A stretch of DNA of 62,559 nt from Nitrospira sp. GTDB taxonomy: Bacteria; Nitrospirota; Nitrospiria; Nitrospirales; Nitrospiraceae. The stretch is taken from contig JAJFBJ010000029.1 in assembly GCA_020697375.1 (NCBI GenBank), positions 1 to 62,559 of the forward strand, read 5' to 3'. Position numbers and translations under genes: made by a program. Shown piece by piece: positions 37,684-47,100 of this stretch. The notes under the pieces are model-generated. The model saw nothing but the letters and a program-made list of their open reading frames with translations. It was not told the DNA's origin and made no database searches. The first letter of the stretch is position 1; every line of letters begins with the position of its first letter.

Positions 37684-38078
37684 CTTCAAATTCACAATTC
37701 CCTTCGGTTGAGGTCTCCAGGTGGTCTGCTGGATGGAGGCGTTGGACCGGCACAAGCCGTACCGCCGTCTCGAACGGCGGCCGGTAAGAGGGCACATGGA
37801 GACTGTATAGCCTAATGAAGTCGCCGAGGACACGAGTGGTCCGGCCCGTTCGACCTCAGGCTTAATGCGGATCGAAAGCGACGATTGAAGGCATGTACGA
37901 CGCCTCTCAGTCTAGCCGATTGCTCCAGGCAAAGAACATACAATAATGCAGAGGGAGACCATGCTCCGAGAGGTGAAGGGAGCCGTTGAGCGGTCGATGC
38001 CGACAGCCATGACCGCGGAAGGGATCGGCTGTGGGATGGAAGGACGCGCTGTAGAAAGGGGACTGTCGTCTGAAGGGC
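37684..38078. other. Spacer between ndvB and the DAHP synthase gene
   Basis: About 395 bases on the upstream side of ndvB. Short frames exist on both strands but their translations are arginine- and serine-rich and resemble no family. I see no clear promoter pair or terminator. It probably contains the ndvB promoter, since ndvB is read away from it. Confidence 0.5.
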
Positions 38079-39137
38079 TTAGACTGATTTGGTCGCCAGC
38101 GAGTCCGCCATCCCATAAAGGAGGGCTTCTGTATCGCTCCAGGCCAGGCAGGAGTCGGTGATCGACATCCCGTAGGTCAGGGCTTTGTTGGGATCCCAGC
38201 TTTGACGGCCCCCTTCCAAGTGGCTTTCCAGCATGAGGCCCATGATTGCGCGACGGCCGGTTTGGAACTGTTTCAGGACATCACCGGCGACCTCAACCTG
38301 GCGTTGGTGGTTTTTCCCGGAGTTGTCATGCGAACAATCCACCATGACGCCGCGCGCGAGACCTTCATTGGCCACGGCCACCTCCGCCCGAGCGATATCT
38401 TCGACCCCGTAGTTGGTGCGCCCTCCGCCCCCGCGAAGCACGATGTGGTGATCGGGATTGCCGGTGGTCTTGATGATGGAAGTGACGCCGTCGGCATTCA
38501 CGCCGACGAAATGGTGCGGGGAACGGCTGGTGATCATGGCATTGATCGCGACTTGCAGGCTGCCTTCGGTGCCGTTCTTGAACCCGACCGGCATGGAAAG
38601 ACCGCTGGCCATTTCGCGATGGATCTGGCTTTCGGTGGTTCGAGCGCCGATGGCCGTCCAGCTCAAGAGATCGGCGAGGTATTGGGGCGTGACCGGGTCC
38701 AGCAGTTCCGTCGCGCAGGGAAGACCCTGCCCATTGATGTTCAGGAGGATCGTTCGCGCCAACTGGATGCCTTGCGCAATGTCGCAGGTGCCGTCGAGAT
38801 GGGGATCGTTGATCAAGCCCTTCCAGCCCACGGTCGTCCGCGGCTTTTCGAAATAGGTGCGCATCACGACGAGAAGTTTCTCGCGGACCGCCTCGGCAAC
38901 CGGCTTCAGCCGCTTGGCATATTCATAAGCCGCCTCGGGATCATGAATCGAGCAGGGGCCGACGATGACGATGAGCCGTTCCATATCACGGCCGTGCAGG
39001 ATATTCCGGACGGCCTGTCGCGTCTGAAACACCAGCTCCGCCACCTCGTCGGTGATGGGCCGACGCGTCTTCAGGTCGCGCGGCGAGGGGAGCGGCTTGA
39101 TTTCAATGACATGTTGATTGTCGATCGGCCTGGTCAT
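38079..39137 (-). CDS. aroG: 3-deoxy-7-phosphoheptulonate synthase, class I
   Basis: A 352-residue DAHP synthase of the AroF/G/H family that condenses phosphoenolpyruvate and erythrose-4-phosphate at the head of aromatic amino-acid synthesis. Visible blocks are IVIVGPCSIHDPEAAYEYA (about 55-73), MRTYFEKPRTTVGWKGLIND, QGLPCATELLDPVTPQYLAD, IGARTTESQIHREMASGLSM, VGFKNGTEGSLQVAINAM, VMVDCSHDNSGKNHQRQ and GMSITDSCLAWSDTE. The metal-binding Cys, His, Glu and Asp positions are all present. Which inhibitory amino acid regulates it cannot be told. The gene is divergent from the His-rich protein gene. Confidence 0.94.
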   Translation of the reverse strand: MTRPIDNQHVIEIKPLPSPRDLKTRRPITDEVAELVFQTRQAVRNILHGRDMERLIVIVGPCSIHDPEAAYEYAKRLKPVAEAVREKLLVVMRTYFEKPRTTVGWKGLINDPHLDGTCDIAQGIQLARTILLNINGQGLPCATELLDPVTPQYLADLLSWTAIGARTTESQIHREMASGLSMPVGFKNGTEGSLQVAINAMITSRSPHHFVGVNADGVTSIIKTTGNPDHHIVLRGGGGRTNYGVEDIARAEVAVANEGLARGVMVDCSHDNSGKNHQRQVEVAGDVLKQFQTGRRAIMGLMLESHLEGGRQSWDPNKALTYGMSITDSCLAWSDTEALLYGMADSLATKSV

Positions 39138-39310
39138 GTGATCCTTGCGGAACCCGCGGACTCCGCTCTGCTTCCGGATAGATAGATTGATGAATAGCGT
39201 CTAAAATAACGAATATCGTCCTGAAAGTCCAGGGAACCAGTCGAGAATCGTCCTTGCTTTCAACGGAGGGCTTTGTTACAACTCACGCCTTCAACAGTCC
39301 TGGCGCAAGA

Positions 39311-39637
39311 ATGTCGATGTTTCGCCGTCATCAGCATCCCAATCACAGCGCGGTTCTTTCACTGCTCCTCGCCTGCCTGCTGCTCGCGATGGCGCCGTTC
39401 GCGGCGGCGCTGGAGATTCACCACGAGCTGGCGCCGGCCGACCACGACGGCCACGAACATTCCGATTCCGACCTCTGTCAATGGGTGCAGTACCACACGG
39501 GCCACTCGCTGACTGGTGATGTTCCGACCCCTTGCTCTCTCCTGACCGAAGCGCCGCCTCAAATTACACGGGCGCCGGTGTTCACGTCCCAATCCGTCCC
39601 TGTCTCTCGCGCCTCTCGCGCGCCTCCGCTGATCTGA
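39311..39637 (+). CDS. Small exported histidine-rich protein
   Basis: A 108-residue protein. SAVLSLLLACLLLAMAPFAA is a clear signal peptide. The short mature part has a His/Asp/Glu-rich stretch, EIHHELAPADHDGHEHSDSD, then LCQWVQYHTGH, and ends with a proline- and alanine-rich tail. Such proteins resemble DUF2946-type small exported proteins and often sit by metal transport genes; I infer possible periplasmic metal binding. ATG 39311 is used; the open frame back to 39254 adds residues that would hide the signal peptide. It precedes the TonB-dependent receptor by about 105 bases. Confidence 0.65.
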   Translation: MSMFRRHQHPNHSAVLSLLLACLLLAMAPFAAALEIHHELAPADHDGHEHSDSDLCQWVQYHTGHSLTGDVPTPCSLLTEAPPQITRAPVFTSQSVPVSRASRAPPLI

Positions 39638-39743
39638 CCTCAACGTCACGTTCATGCATCTTGGCTTTCCGCGCGTCGCCGAAAGGCCGGGCTTCCCCCG
39701 GAAAACCGGCGCGGGCGCGGGATCATTTTGGGAGGCTCGCATC

Positions 39744-42188
39744 ATGGTCTTATCGATCAGGACATGGTGTCATCTCTGCGTCGGATTCACTCTGAGCGCC
39801 AGCACGCTCGGGATTGTGCAGGTGCAAGCGCAGGAATCGCCGGCATCGGCCAGCAAGGCGCGAACGATCGTGGGAACGGTTCAGAATCAGGATCTCCGGC
39901 GTGCTCCGCAAGCGACCGTGGAAGTGAAGGACCAGGAGGGAACCCTGGTCGGGACGGCCGTGGCTGACGATGCGGGAGAATTTGCCCTGGACATCCTGGA
40001 CGAAGGGACCTATTCCGTCAGCGCGGTGCAAGATACCTATCGAAGCGAGTATGCCATCATCAAGCTCGGCGCCGAGCCGCCTGCGCCGGTCACGCTCACG
40101 CTTTCGCAGACCAAAGAGATTGCGCTCGAGGTGGTCTCCTCGCTGCCGCCCATTCAATACAAGGCATCGAGCGAGACCTATGCGCTCAGTCGCAAGGAAA
40201 TCGAAACCCTGCCTCGCGGGAACAACAACGAGCTGCATGACGTGCTCCTCACGATCCCGAGCGCGTCGTACGGATCGCTCAAGCAGGTCCATATCCGTCA
40301 GGACCATGCGAACTTGCAATTGCGCATCGACGGAGTCCCGATTCCCGAGACGGTGTCGTCCACCTTCTCTGATGTGATCAGTCCCAGGGCCTGGGAGCGG
40401 GCCGACATTATCCTCGGGGGGCTGGAAGCGCAATATGGCAATAAGGCGGCGGCCGTATTGGATATTACGACGAAGAGCGGGACCAAGCCCGCCTTCGGAT
40501 CGGCCCAGATGTTCGGGGGATCGAACCAGACGCTCAATCCTTCACTGGAGTACGGCGGCACCATCGGTGAAAAGTTTCGCTTTTATATCTTGAACAGCTA
40601 TGTGACCACGAATCGAGGAATCGAGCCGCCGACGCTCGGCCATTCCATTTTTCACGGGCAGAGCGAGCGCAATCAGACCTTCATCCGCGGCGACTACCAG
40701 CACGACAACAAGAACAACTTCACCTGGCTCTTCTTGAACGCGGTGGCTAAGTATCAGATTCCCACGACCCCCGGCATCGAACTGGATCCCAGCGGGCAGG
40801 TGTTGCCGCTGTTGCAGGCCGGCCGTCCGGGATTCACACCCGTCGCCTCGCAAGCGATCAACGAGTTTCAAAAAGAGAATAATCAGTATGGTCACATGGT
40901 GTGGCGGCACGATGTGAATGCGAATAACTATTTCAGCCTGGCGGGATATTTCCGCCATACGCGGGCCATCTTCAAGACCGACCCTCTCAACGTGCTGGCC
41001 TACACCGCCGATCCGGCCGAGCCCTTTTCGGCGGCGGATCAAGACCGGAATGCCTATTCGACTGGCCTGCGCCTGGATTACACCTACGTGCATAGCAAGC
41101 AGCACCTCATCAAGGCGGGGTTCCAGATAGACCGGACTCAGTCCGTCAACAAGACGCGGCTATTTACCTTTTTGGACGACGGAGCGGGAAACCCCACGGG
41201 TGATCTGCTCGGCCTCAACGCCGACAACCGCCAGATCGGCTACCGCCAGGAATTCTGGATTCAGGACCAATGGAGTCCGAACGATCGATGGACGTTCAAT
41301 CTCGGTGTGCGTGGCGATGTCGTGCAATACGCGCGCAATGAAGGGCAGGTGAGTCCGCGGCTCGGCGCGACGTATAAGTATAACCCGGCGAACGTCTTCC
41401 ATGTGTTCTACGGCCGGATGTTCACGCCGCCGAATCTGGAAGCCATTTCGTTCGCCAAGCTGAACACAATCGGGACGAGCGCGGAGCCGGAGAACCTGAC
41501 CAATAATACGGTCCGCGCCGAGCGGGCGCATTACTTCGAGATCGGCAGCTACCATGCGCTGAACCGCTATGCCACCTTACAATTCACAGGTTGGTACAAG
41601 CTCAGCAATTTTTTATCTGATGCCGGGCAGTTCGGCACCACGCCCCTGTTGAACTACTTTGCTTTCGAGCGCGGCTGGCAGCGGGGCATCGACGGCGCCC
41701 TGAAACTTAAATTGAGCGAGAACCTCACGGCGCGCGGCAACGTGGCCTGGGGACAATGCAAGGGCTACGGTCTGCAATCCGGCCATTTCCTATTGGAAGC
41801 CAAGGAGATCGCGGACATTAATTCACCGGGCGGCGTGTTCTGCGATCACATGCAGACGCTGACGAGTTCCGCGGTCGTGAGTTATCGGCTTCTTGAGCGG
41901 ACGACGTTCACCGGACAGATGCTCTTCGCGTCGGGATTACGCACGTCGGAAAACGAGGGCGCCAAGACCAATTCCAGCCACAGTCCCTCCTATACGGTGT
42001 ACAACTTTTCGATCGCGCATGTGTTTCCGCTGCCGTGGGAAGGGCAGAAGTTTCTGCTTGGGTTCGACATCATCAACCTGCTGGATCAGAAATATTTCAT
42101 CAATCAGGGGGAAGGCAGCATCGGGTTGGGTGTGGCCCATGCGGGGATGCCGAGGTCCTTCTTCTTACGCGGCCAATGGTTTTTTTAG
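39744..42188 (+). CDS. TonB-dependent receptor with N-terminal regulatory-like domain
   Basis: An 814-residue outer-membrane transporter. After a signal peptide (about 1-30) comes a carboxypeptidase-regulatory-like beta domain (ARTIVGTVQNQDLRRAPQAT to about residue 105). The plug follows, with ALSRKEIETLPRGNNNELHD, QLRIDGVPIPETVSSTFSDV and GLEAQYGNKAAAVLDITTKS. The rest is beta-barrel strands ending in RSFFLRGQWFF with the terminal phenylalanine recognised by the Bam machinery. No siderophore-specific motif is visible. gggaggctcgc precedes ATG 39744. The His-rich neighbour and TonB_C-like protein downstream suggest metal or metallophore uptake, by inference only. Confidence 0.88.
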   Translation: MVLSIRTWCHLCVGFTLSASTLGIVQVQAQESPASASKARTIVGTVQNQDLRRAPQATVEVKDQEGTLVGTAVADDAGEFALDILDEGTYSVSAVQDTYRSEYAIIKLGAEPPAPVTLTLSQTKEIALEVVSSLPPIQYKASSETYALSRKEIETLPRGNNNELHDVLLTIPSASYGSLKQVHIRQDHANLQLRIDGVPIPETVSSTFSDVISPRAWERADIILGGLEAQYGNKAAAVLDITTKSGTKPAFGSAQMFGGSNQTLNPSLEYGGTIGEKFRFYILNSYVTTNRGIEPPTLGHSIFHGQSERNQTFIRGDYQHDNKNNFTWLFLNAVAKYQIPTTPGIELDPSGQVLPLLQAGRPGFTPVASQAINEFQKENNQYGHMVWRHDVNANNYFSLAGYFRHTRAIFKTDPLNVLAYTADPAEPFSAADQDRNAYSTGLRLDYTYVHSKQHLIKAGFQIDRTQSVNKTRLFTFLDDGAGNPTGDLLGLNADNRQIGYRQEFWIQDQWSPNDRWTFNLGVRGDVVQYARNEGQVSPRLGATYKYNPANVFHVFYGRMFTPPNLEAISFAKLNTIGTSAEPENLTNNTVRAERAHYFEIGSYHALNRYATLQFTGWYKLSNFLSDAGQFGTTPLLNYFAFERGWQRGIDGALKLKLSENLTARGNVAWGQCKGYGLQSGHFLLEAKEIADINSPGGVFCDHMQTLTSSAVVSYRLLERTTFTGQMLFASGLRTSENEGAKTNSSHSPSYTVYNFSIAHVFPLPWEGQKFLLGFDIINLLDQKYFINQGEGSIGLGVAHAGMPRSFFLRGQWFF

Positions 42189-42189
42189 T

Positions 42190-42312
42190 ATGATGCTGAA
42201 ACGGGCCTCCAGCGGCGTTCTCGGTCCCCCGTCTCCCTGCGACGTACCGCAAGGGTACGCCTCAGTCGCCGGGCTCCCTGCGGCCTTGCTGGATGGCCCG
42301 TTTGAGCATCAT
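42190..42312 (+). repeat. Dispersed palindromic intergenic repeat, copy C (short form)
   Basis: A 123-base element between the receptor and the TonB_C-like gene. Its ends form a nearly perfect inverted repeat: ATGATGCTGAAACGGGCC at 42190-42207 pairs with GGCCCGTTTGAGCATCAT at 42295-42312. The centre repeats the CCAGCGGCGTTCTCG block, the GTACCgcaaGGGTAC hairpin with CGCCTC and the CTGCGGCCTTG block seen in copies A and B. It lacks the GGGCGGGTAAGAAGG block, so it is a shorter version. RNA read through it would fold into a long hairpin. Confidence 0.7.
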
Positions 42313-42338
42313 CACCTCACATTGATTCCGGAAACGAT

Positions 42339-42806
42339 ATGACGAAAATCATCGACGCAATAGTGCGCGTGACAGGACGTATGGTTCGAAGCTACGCCTT
42401 GTGTCTGTGCCTATCGCCATTCTCGGTTTACGCCGCGACGGGTGATGAGGCGACGCATGAGGCGGATCATGCGATGGATGCGGACATCATCGAATTGCCG
42501 GAAGTCCACGTCCACGGCCTGCCGCTGAACAAGGATCAGCAGCTGGGGCCGGTGCCGAAGTCGACGCCCTGGCCCGCGATTCCGTCATCGTTGGACGGCA
42601 AGCCGCTCGACGACTGGATGAAGGCGCGTATGCTCGTCTCGAAGGATGCGCAGGTGACGGTGGTGGTGCTGGAGCCGGCGAAACACCGGGAGCTGACGGT
42701 CGCCGGCATCATTGCCTTGAACAAATGGACCTTCGACCCTCAACTCAACGGCGACGATCCGGTCGCCGGAGAACTCACCGTGCGGATTCACTTCAGGGCG
42801 CAGTAA
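42339..42806 (+). CDS. Exported protein with TonB_C-like domain
   Basis: A 155-residue protein. VRSYALCLCLSPFSVYAATG near the N-terminus is a signal peptide (M at 42381 could also start). The mature part opens with an acidic, His-containing stretch and ends in a domain resembling the TonB C-terminal fold: AQVTVVVLEPAKHRELTVAG, then ALNKWTFDPQLNGDDPVAGE and LTVRIHFRAQ. True TonB proteins have a membrane anchor and proline-rich spacer, absent here. Two damaged pieces of a paralogue lie at 43.9 and 49.6 kb. It probably works with the adjacent receptor; function is inferred from position. Confidence 0.6.
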   Translation: MTKIIDAIVRVTGRMVRSYALCLCLSPFSVYAATGDEATHEADHAMDADIIELPEVHVHGLPLNKDQQLGPVPKSTPWPAIPSSLDGKPLDDWMKARMLVSKDAQVTVVVLEPAKHRELTVAGIIALNKWTFDPQLNGDDPVAGELTVRIHFRAQ

Positions 42807-42878
42807 TCAACGCGCGATTTGTTAGCGAACAGACTTTCACTGCCACGCCCCTTCCTATCCACGGAACCTCTTGCAGGC

Positions 42879-42894
42879 ATGCCAGTTTTGGCAT
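42879..42894. promoter_or_regulatory. Palindromic candidate operator upstream of higBA
   Basis: ATGCCA and TGGCAT form a perfect six-base inverted repeat around a four-base centre, about 65 bases before the toxin gene, next to a CATAAC hexamer that could serve as a -10. HigA-type antitoxins repress their own operons through such palindromes, so this is a reasonable operator candidate. Confidence 0.4.
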
Positions 42895-42957
42895 AACATG
42901 GTGTCGCTACCGGACTGGTGTAGTATCAAGTAAGGTTTCTGCAATGGTTATGTCTGA

Positions 42958-43296
42958 ATGAAGCCGGTTCATTTCATCGGATCGTCGCGGGAAGATCTGC
43001 GGGAATTTCCAGAGGATGCCAGGGAAACGGCGGGACATCAACTCTTTAAGGTGCAGCAAGGGAAAGAGCCTGATGATTGGAAGCCAATGCCCACGGTTGG
43101 GGCTGGCGTGAATGAAATCCGAGTATTGGATAAAAGTGGCGGCTATCGAGTGCTCTACGTGGCAAAATTTGAGGAGGCTGTCTACGTACTGCATGTGTTC
43201 GAGAAGCGGTCTCAAAAGACTCCGAAAGGCGAGATCCAACTCGCCAAGGACCGATATGCCGACATGTTGAAATGGAGAAAGGAGCCAGACCTATGA
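42958..43296 (+). CDS. higB: HigB-like toxin of the RelE/ParE superfamily (Gp49/DUF891)
   Basis: A 112-residue small basic protein: REFPEDARETAGHQLFKVQQ, then GVNEIRVLDKSGGYRVLYVA and AVYVLHVFEKRSQKTPKGEI, which are the hallmarks of the phage-derived Gp49-like HigB group. These proteins cleave mRNA at the ribosome. The final KRSQKTP and the preceding Arg residues correspond to positions used for RNA binding or catalysis in relatives. Its stop overlaps the antitoxin ATG by four bases, with the toxin first, the usual order for HigBA. Intact by eye. Confidence 0.85.
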   Translation: MKPVHFIGSSREDLREFPEDARETAGHQLFKVQQGKEPDDWKPMPTVGAGVNEIRVLDKSGGYRVLYVAKFEEAVYVLHVFEKRSQKTPKGEIQLAKDRYADMLKWRKEPDL

Positions 43297-43637
43297 CACG
43301 CGCGACGGTTACCAAAGGCAGCGGGAACGTGTTTCGGGATCTAGGATTCTCAGAGGAAAAATCCGTCGAATTGACTCTGAAAAGCAGTCTGCTCCAAGCC
43401 CTTCAAGAGACAATCAAAGGCCGTCGATGGAAGCAAGTGGAGGCGGCGGACCAACTGGGAATTGATCAAGCCAAAGTGTCGAAGCTCTTAGCCGGTCAGA
43501 TGGCAGGATTTTCCATCGAACGCCTCGTTCACTTTCTATCTCTGTTAGGTCAAGACGTTGAAGTGACGGTCCGTAAGGCTCCGCGTGGCCGACGGCGCGG
43601 GACAGTACGAGCAAAGGCGGATAAGATACCCGCGTAG
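43293..43637 (+). CDS. higA: HigA-like XRE antitoxin
   Basis: A 114-residue DNA-binding antitoxin. The helix-turn-helix lies in IKGRRWKQVEAADQLGIDQA and KVSKLLAGQMAGFSIERLVH, the HTH_37/XRE pattern of HigA partners of Gp49-like toxins. The N-terminal NVFRDLGFSEEKSVELTLKS is typical of this subfamily. A basic C-terminal tail follows. ATG 43293 overlaps the higB stop (ATGA), indicating translational coupling. It should neutralise HigB and repress the operon. Confidence 0.88.
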   Translation: MTRATVTKGSGNVFRDLGFSEEKSVELTLKSSLLQALQETIKGRRWKQVEAADQLGIDQAKVSKLLAGQMAGFSIERLVHFLSLLGQDVEVTVRKAPRGRRRGTVRAKADKIPA

Positions 43638-43895
43638 AATTGTTTGAATTCGTAGGAGATACTACAGGATCGCTGAGTTTTGAATCTCAATTGTTCAATC
43701 GGTTTATGACCATGAATGCGGCGGAGGTGACGATGATTTCGAAGGCTGTGAGTCACACTGAGTCGTTACCTCCAGATCAAACCGCAAGCCACTCGAGTCT
43801 TCGCCGCGGCCTGGCTGTTTGCGCCGGCCGATCCACAGCAGGTGTGCGCTGTCGAGCCAGCTGCTGTACTGATAGATTCGGTGATACGCATGATT

Positions 43896-44064
43896 GATGA
43901 AAGCTCGCATGCTCGTCGATGCGCAGGTGACGGTAGTGGTGCTGGAACCGGCGAAGCACCGGGAACTGGCGGTCGCCGACATGATCGCTCTGAACAAGTG
44001 GACGCACCTCGAACTCCGTCTATTCTCAGCGCGTCTATCCTGCGGGCGAACGTACATTCGATAG
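43896..44064 (+). pseudogene. Fragment 1 of a TonB_C-like gene paralogue
   Basis: From 43896 to about 44005 the DNA matches the middle of the gene at 42339-42806, beginning at GATGAAAGCTCGCATGCTCG, with an in-frame six-base loss and scattered substitutions. It reads MLVDAQVTVVVLEPAKHREL then ALNKWT. After about 44005 similarity fades, roughly where the parent has FDPQLNG, and a different 3' sequence runs to a stop at 44062-44064. The missing 3' end of the domain is found at 49598-49670 beyond the efflux genes. No signal-peptide region precedes it. Confidence 0.75.
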
Positions 44065-44074
44065 ATTGAATGTT

Positions 44075-44092
44075 TCTGCCAAACCCGGCAGA
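44075..44092 (-). terminator. Weak hairpin downstream of the RND pump gene
   Basis: TCTGCC and GGCAGA form a six-base stem with a six-base loop, about 30 bases after the stop codon of the RND transporter on the minus strand. No T-run follows, so it is at best a poor intrinsic terminator. Confidence 0.25.
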
Positions 44093-44124
44093 ACCACCGA
44101 CTCTGATGATCGGCGAATATCCCG

Positions 44125-47100
44125 TCAGCGGGAGGCCATTTCGGAATGATCCACAGCGCGAATAGCTGCATGGCTGTCCGTATCGACCTGGCTATACGCG
44201 CTTTCCAGGACGCCGTGCGTCGTTGTCTCATCGTGCCTTATCAGCTTGCGTCCCGACAGCACGCGTAGGCCGACATAGAACACCGGTGTGAGAAACAAGC
44301 CGAACAGGGTCACGCCGATCATGCCGGCAAACACGGTGACGCCTGTGGCGGAGCGCACCTCCGCGCCGGCGCCGTGCGAGAGCACGAGCGGAATCGTGCC
44401 GGCGATGAAGGCGACCGATGTCATCACGATCGGACGCAACCGCAAGCGGCAGGCTTCGAGTGCCGCCTCAACGATGTTCTTTCCTTGCAGTTCCAACTCG
44501 CGCGCAAATTCGACGATCAGGATCGCGTTCTTGCACGCCAGGCCCATCAGCACGACCAGGCCGACCTGGACGAAGGTGTTGTTATCACCGCCGGTGAGCT
44601 TGACGCCGGCGAGCGCGCAGAGCATGCACATCGGCACGATCAGGATTACCGCGAGCGGCAAGGTCCAGGATTCGTACAGCGCGGCGAGGACGAGGAAGGC
44701 CAACAGGATGGCCACCGGGAACACCAGCAGCGCCGCCTTGCCCTGCGAGGCCTCCTGAAAGCTCAGGTCGGTCCATTCGATGGTCATGCCGTTGGGCAGC
44801 ACCTTCGCCGCGATGTCGCGAATATTGTCCATCGCCTGTGCCGAAGACAACTTGGTCGGGTCGGCCTCTCCCATGAAGTCGGCGGCAGGATAGCCGTTGT
44901 AGCGCAGCACCGGATCGGGGCCGTAGGTTTGGCTGAATTTCACCATCGAGCCGATCGGTACCATCTCGCCGCGGTCATTGCGCGTTTTTAGATTAGCAAT
45001 GTCCTCCACCTTGCCGCGGAAGTCGCCGTCGGCTTGTGCATACACGCGCCAGGTACGGCCGAACAGGTTGAAGTCGTTGACATAGGCCGAGCCGAGGTAT
45101 ATCTGCAGCGTGTTGAAGAGCTCCGTCAGCGGGATGCCTTGTATCTTGGTCTTGACTCGGTCCACCTCGGCGTCGAGTTGTGGCACGTTGGCCTGATAGC
45201 CTGAGATCGGGAACCCCATACCCGGCGTCTGCATGACCGCGCCCTGCAGGCCGCTGACGGCATTTTGTAGTGCGCCGAAGCCGAGGCCGGCGCGGTCTTC
45301 GACGAATAACGCGTAGCCTGCGCCGTTGCCAAGTCCGAGGATCGGTGGTGGCATCAGAACGAAGGTCATACCTTCTTTGATTCCGGAGATCTTTTGATTC
45401 ATCTCCTCGCTGATTTCCTTCGCGCTGCGATTGCGCTCGTCGAACGGCTTCAAGATGAGGAAGGCGATGCCGTAATTCGGCGTGTTCGTAAATTGCAACG
45501 GATTCAGACCTGTCATTGCCACAACGTGGGCGATGCCGTCGACGCTCTTGCTGATCGCGACGACCTGACGCAATACCGCATCCGTGCGCTCAAGCGAGGC
45601 GCCTTCCGGCAGTTTCACTCCGGCCATCAGGAACAGCTTGTCTTGAGTCGGGATAAAACCGCGCGGCACCGCCTGGAACATCAGGCCGGTCCCGAGCAGC
45701 AGCAGCGCGTAGACGGCAAACACTGCGCCGCGATGCTTCAAGGTGCGCGAGACGGTACCCTGATAACGGTCGGAGCTTGCCTTGAAAAAACGGTTGAACG
45801 GCCGGAATACCCAACCAAACAGACGTTCGATCCATCGGGAAAGGGCATCCTTCGGTGCGCCATGGCTTTTGAGCAGTTTCGCCGCCAGCGCCGGCGACAG
45901 GGTCAGCGAATTGATCGCCGAGATCACCGTCGAGATGGCGATCGTCACCGCGAACTGCTTGTAGAACTGGCCGGTGACGCCGGTTAGAAACGCCATCGGC
46001 ACGAATACGGCACAGAGCACGAGCGCGATCGCGACGATCGGGCCCGAGACTTCCTGCATGGCTTGGTGGGCCGCCTGAAGCGGAGTACGTCCTTCTTCGA
46101 TGTTGCGTTCGACGTTTTCGACTACCACGATCGCGTCATCCACCACGATTCCGATCGCGAGGACGAGGCCGAAGAGAGTCAGTGTGTTGATCGAGAAACC
46201 GAATAGGTACAGCGCGGCGAACGTTCCAACCACCGAGACCGGAACGGCGATCAGCGGAATGATCGATGCGCGCCAGGTCTGCAGGAACAGAATCACGACG
46301 AGCACGACAAGCAGGATCGCTTCCATCAGTGTCTGTACGACCGCCTGAATGGAATCGCGCACGAAAACCGTGGTGTCGTAGTCCGAGCGGTAGGTGAGAC
46401 CGGGCGGAAAACGCGTCTTCAGTTCTTCCATTTTGGCGATCACCGCATCGCGTACGGTCAGCGCGTTCGCGCCGGGAGCTTGGAAGATGCCGATCGGCGG
46501 CGCATCCTGGTTGTCGAGCTGCCCGCGCAAGGTATAGTCGTTGGCGCCGAGTTCCACGCGTGCTACATCGGACAGGTATACGACCTCGCCGTTAGTCCCG
46601 GTCTTCAGCACGACGTCGCCGAACTCCTTGGCCGTACGCAGGCGGCCTTGGGCATTGATCGAGATGAGGAAGTCGGTGTCCTTCGCGATCGGTTCCGCGC
46701 CAAGTTGTCCGGCCGAGACTTGGATGTTTTGCTCCTGCACGGCGCGTACGACGTCGCCGGCCGTCATTCCGCGCGAAGCAATCTTGTCCGGGTTCAGCCA
46801 GATGCGCATCGCATAATCGCCGCTACCGAAGATCTGCACCTGGCCGACACCAGGCAAACGAGCCAGTTCATCCTTGACCTTGATATTGGCGTAGTTGCGC
46901 AGGTAGAGCGCATCATATTTCCCGTCCGGTGAAAGCAGCTGGACCATCACCAGAAAGGTCGGTGACTGTTTCTGCGTCGTCACGCCCAGGCTGACGACAT
47001 CCGACGGCAGCCGCGACAGCGCCTGGCTGACGCGATTCTGCACCTGCACTTGGGCGGCGTCGGGATCGGTGCCGGGACGGAACGTGATCGTCATCTGCAA

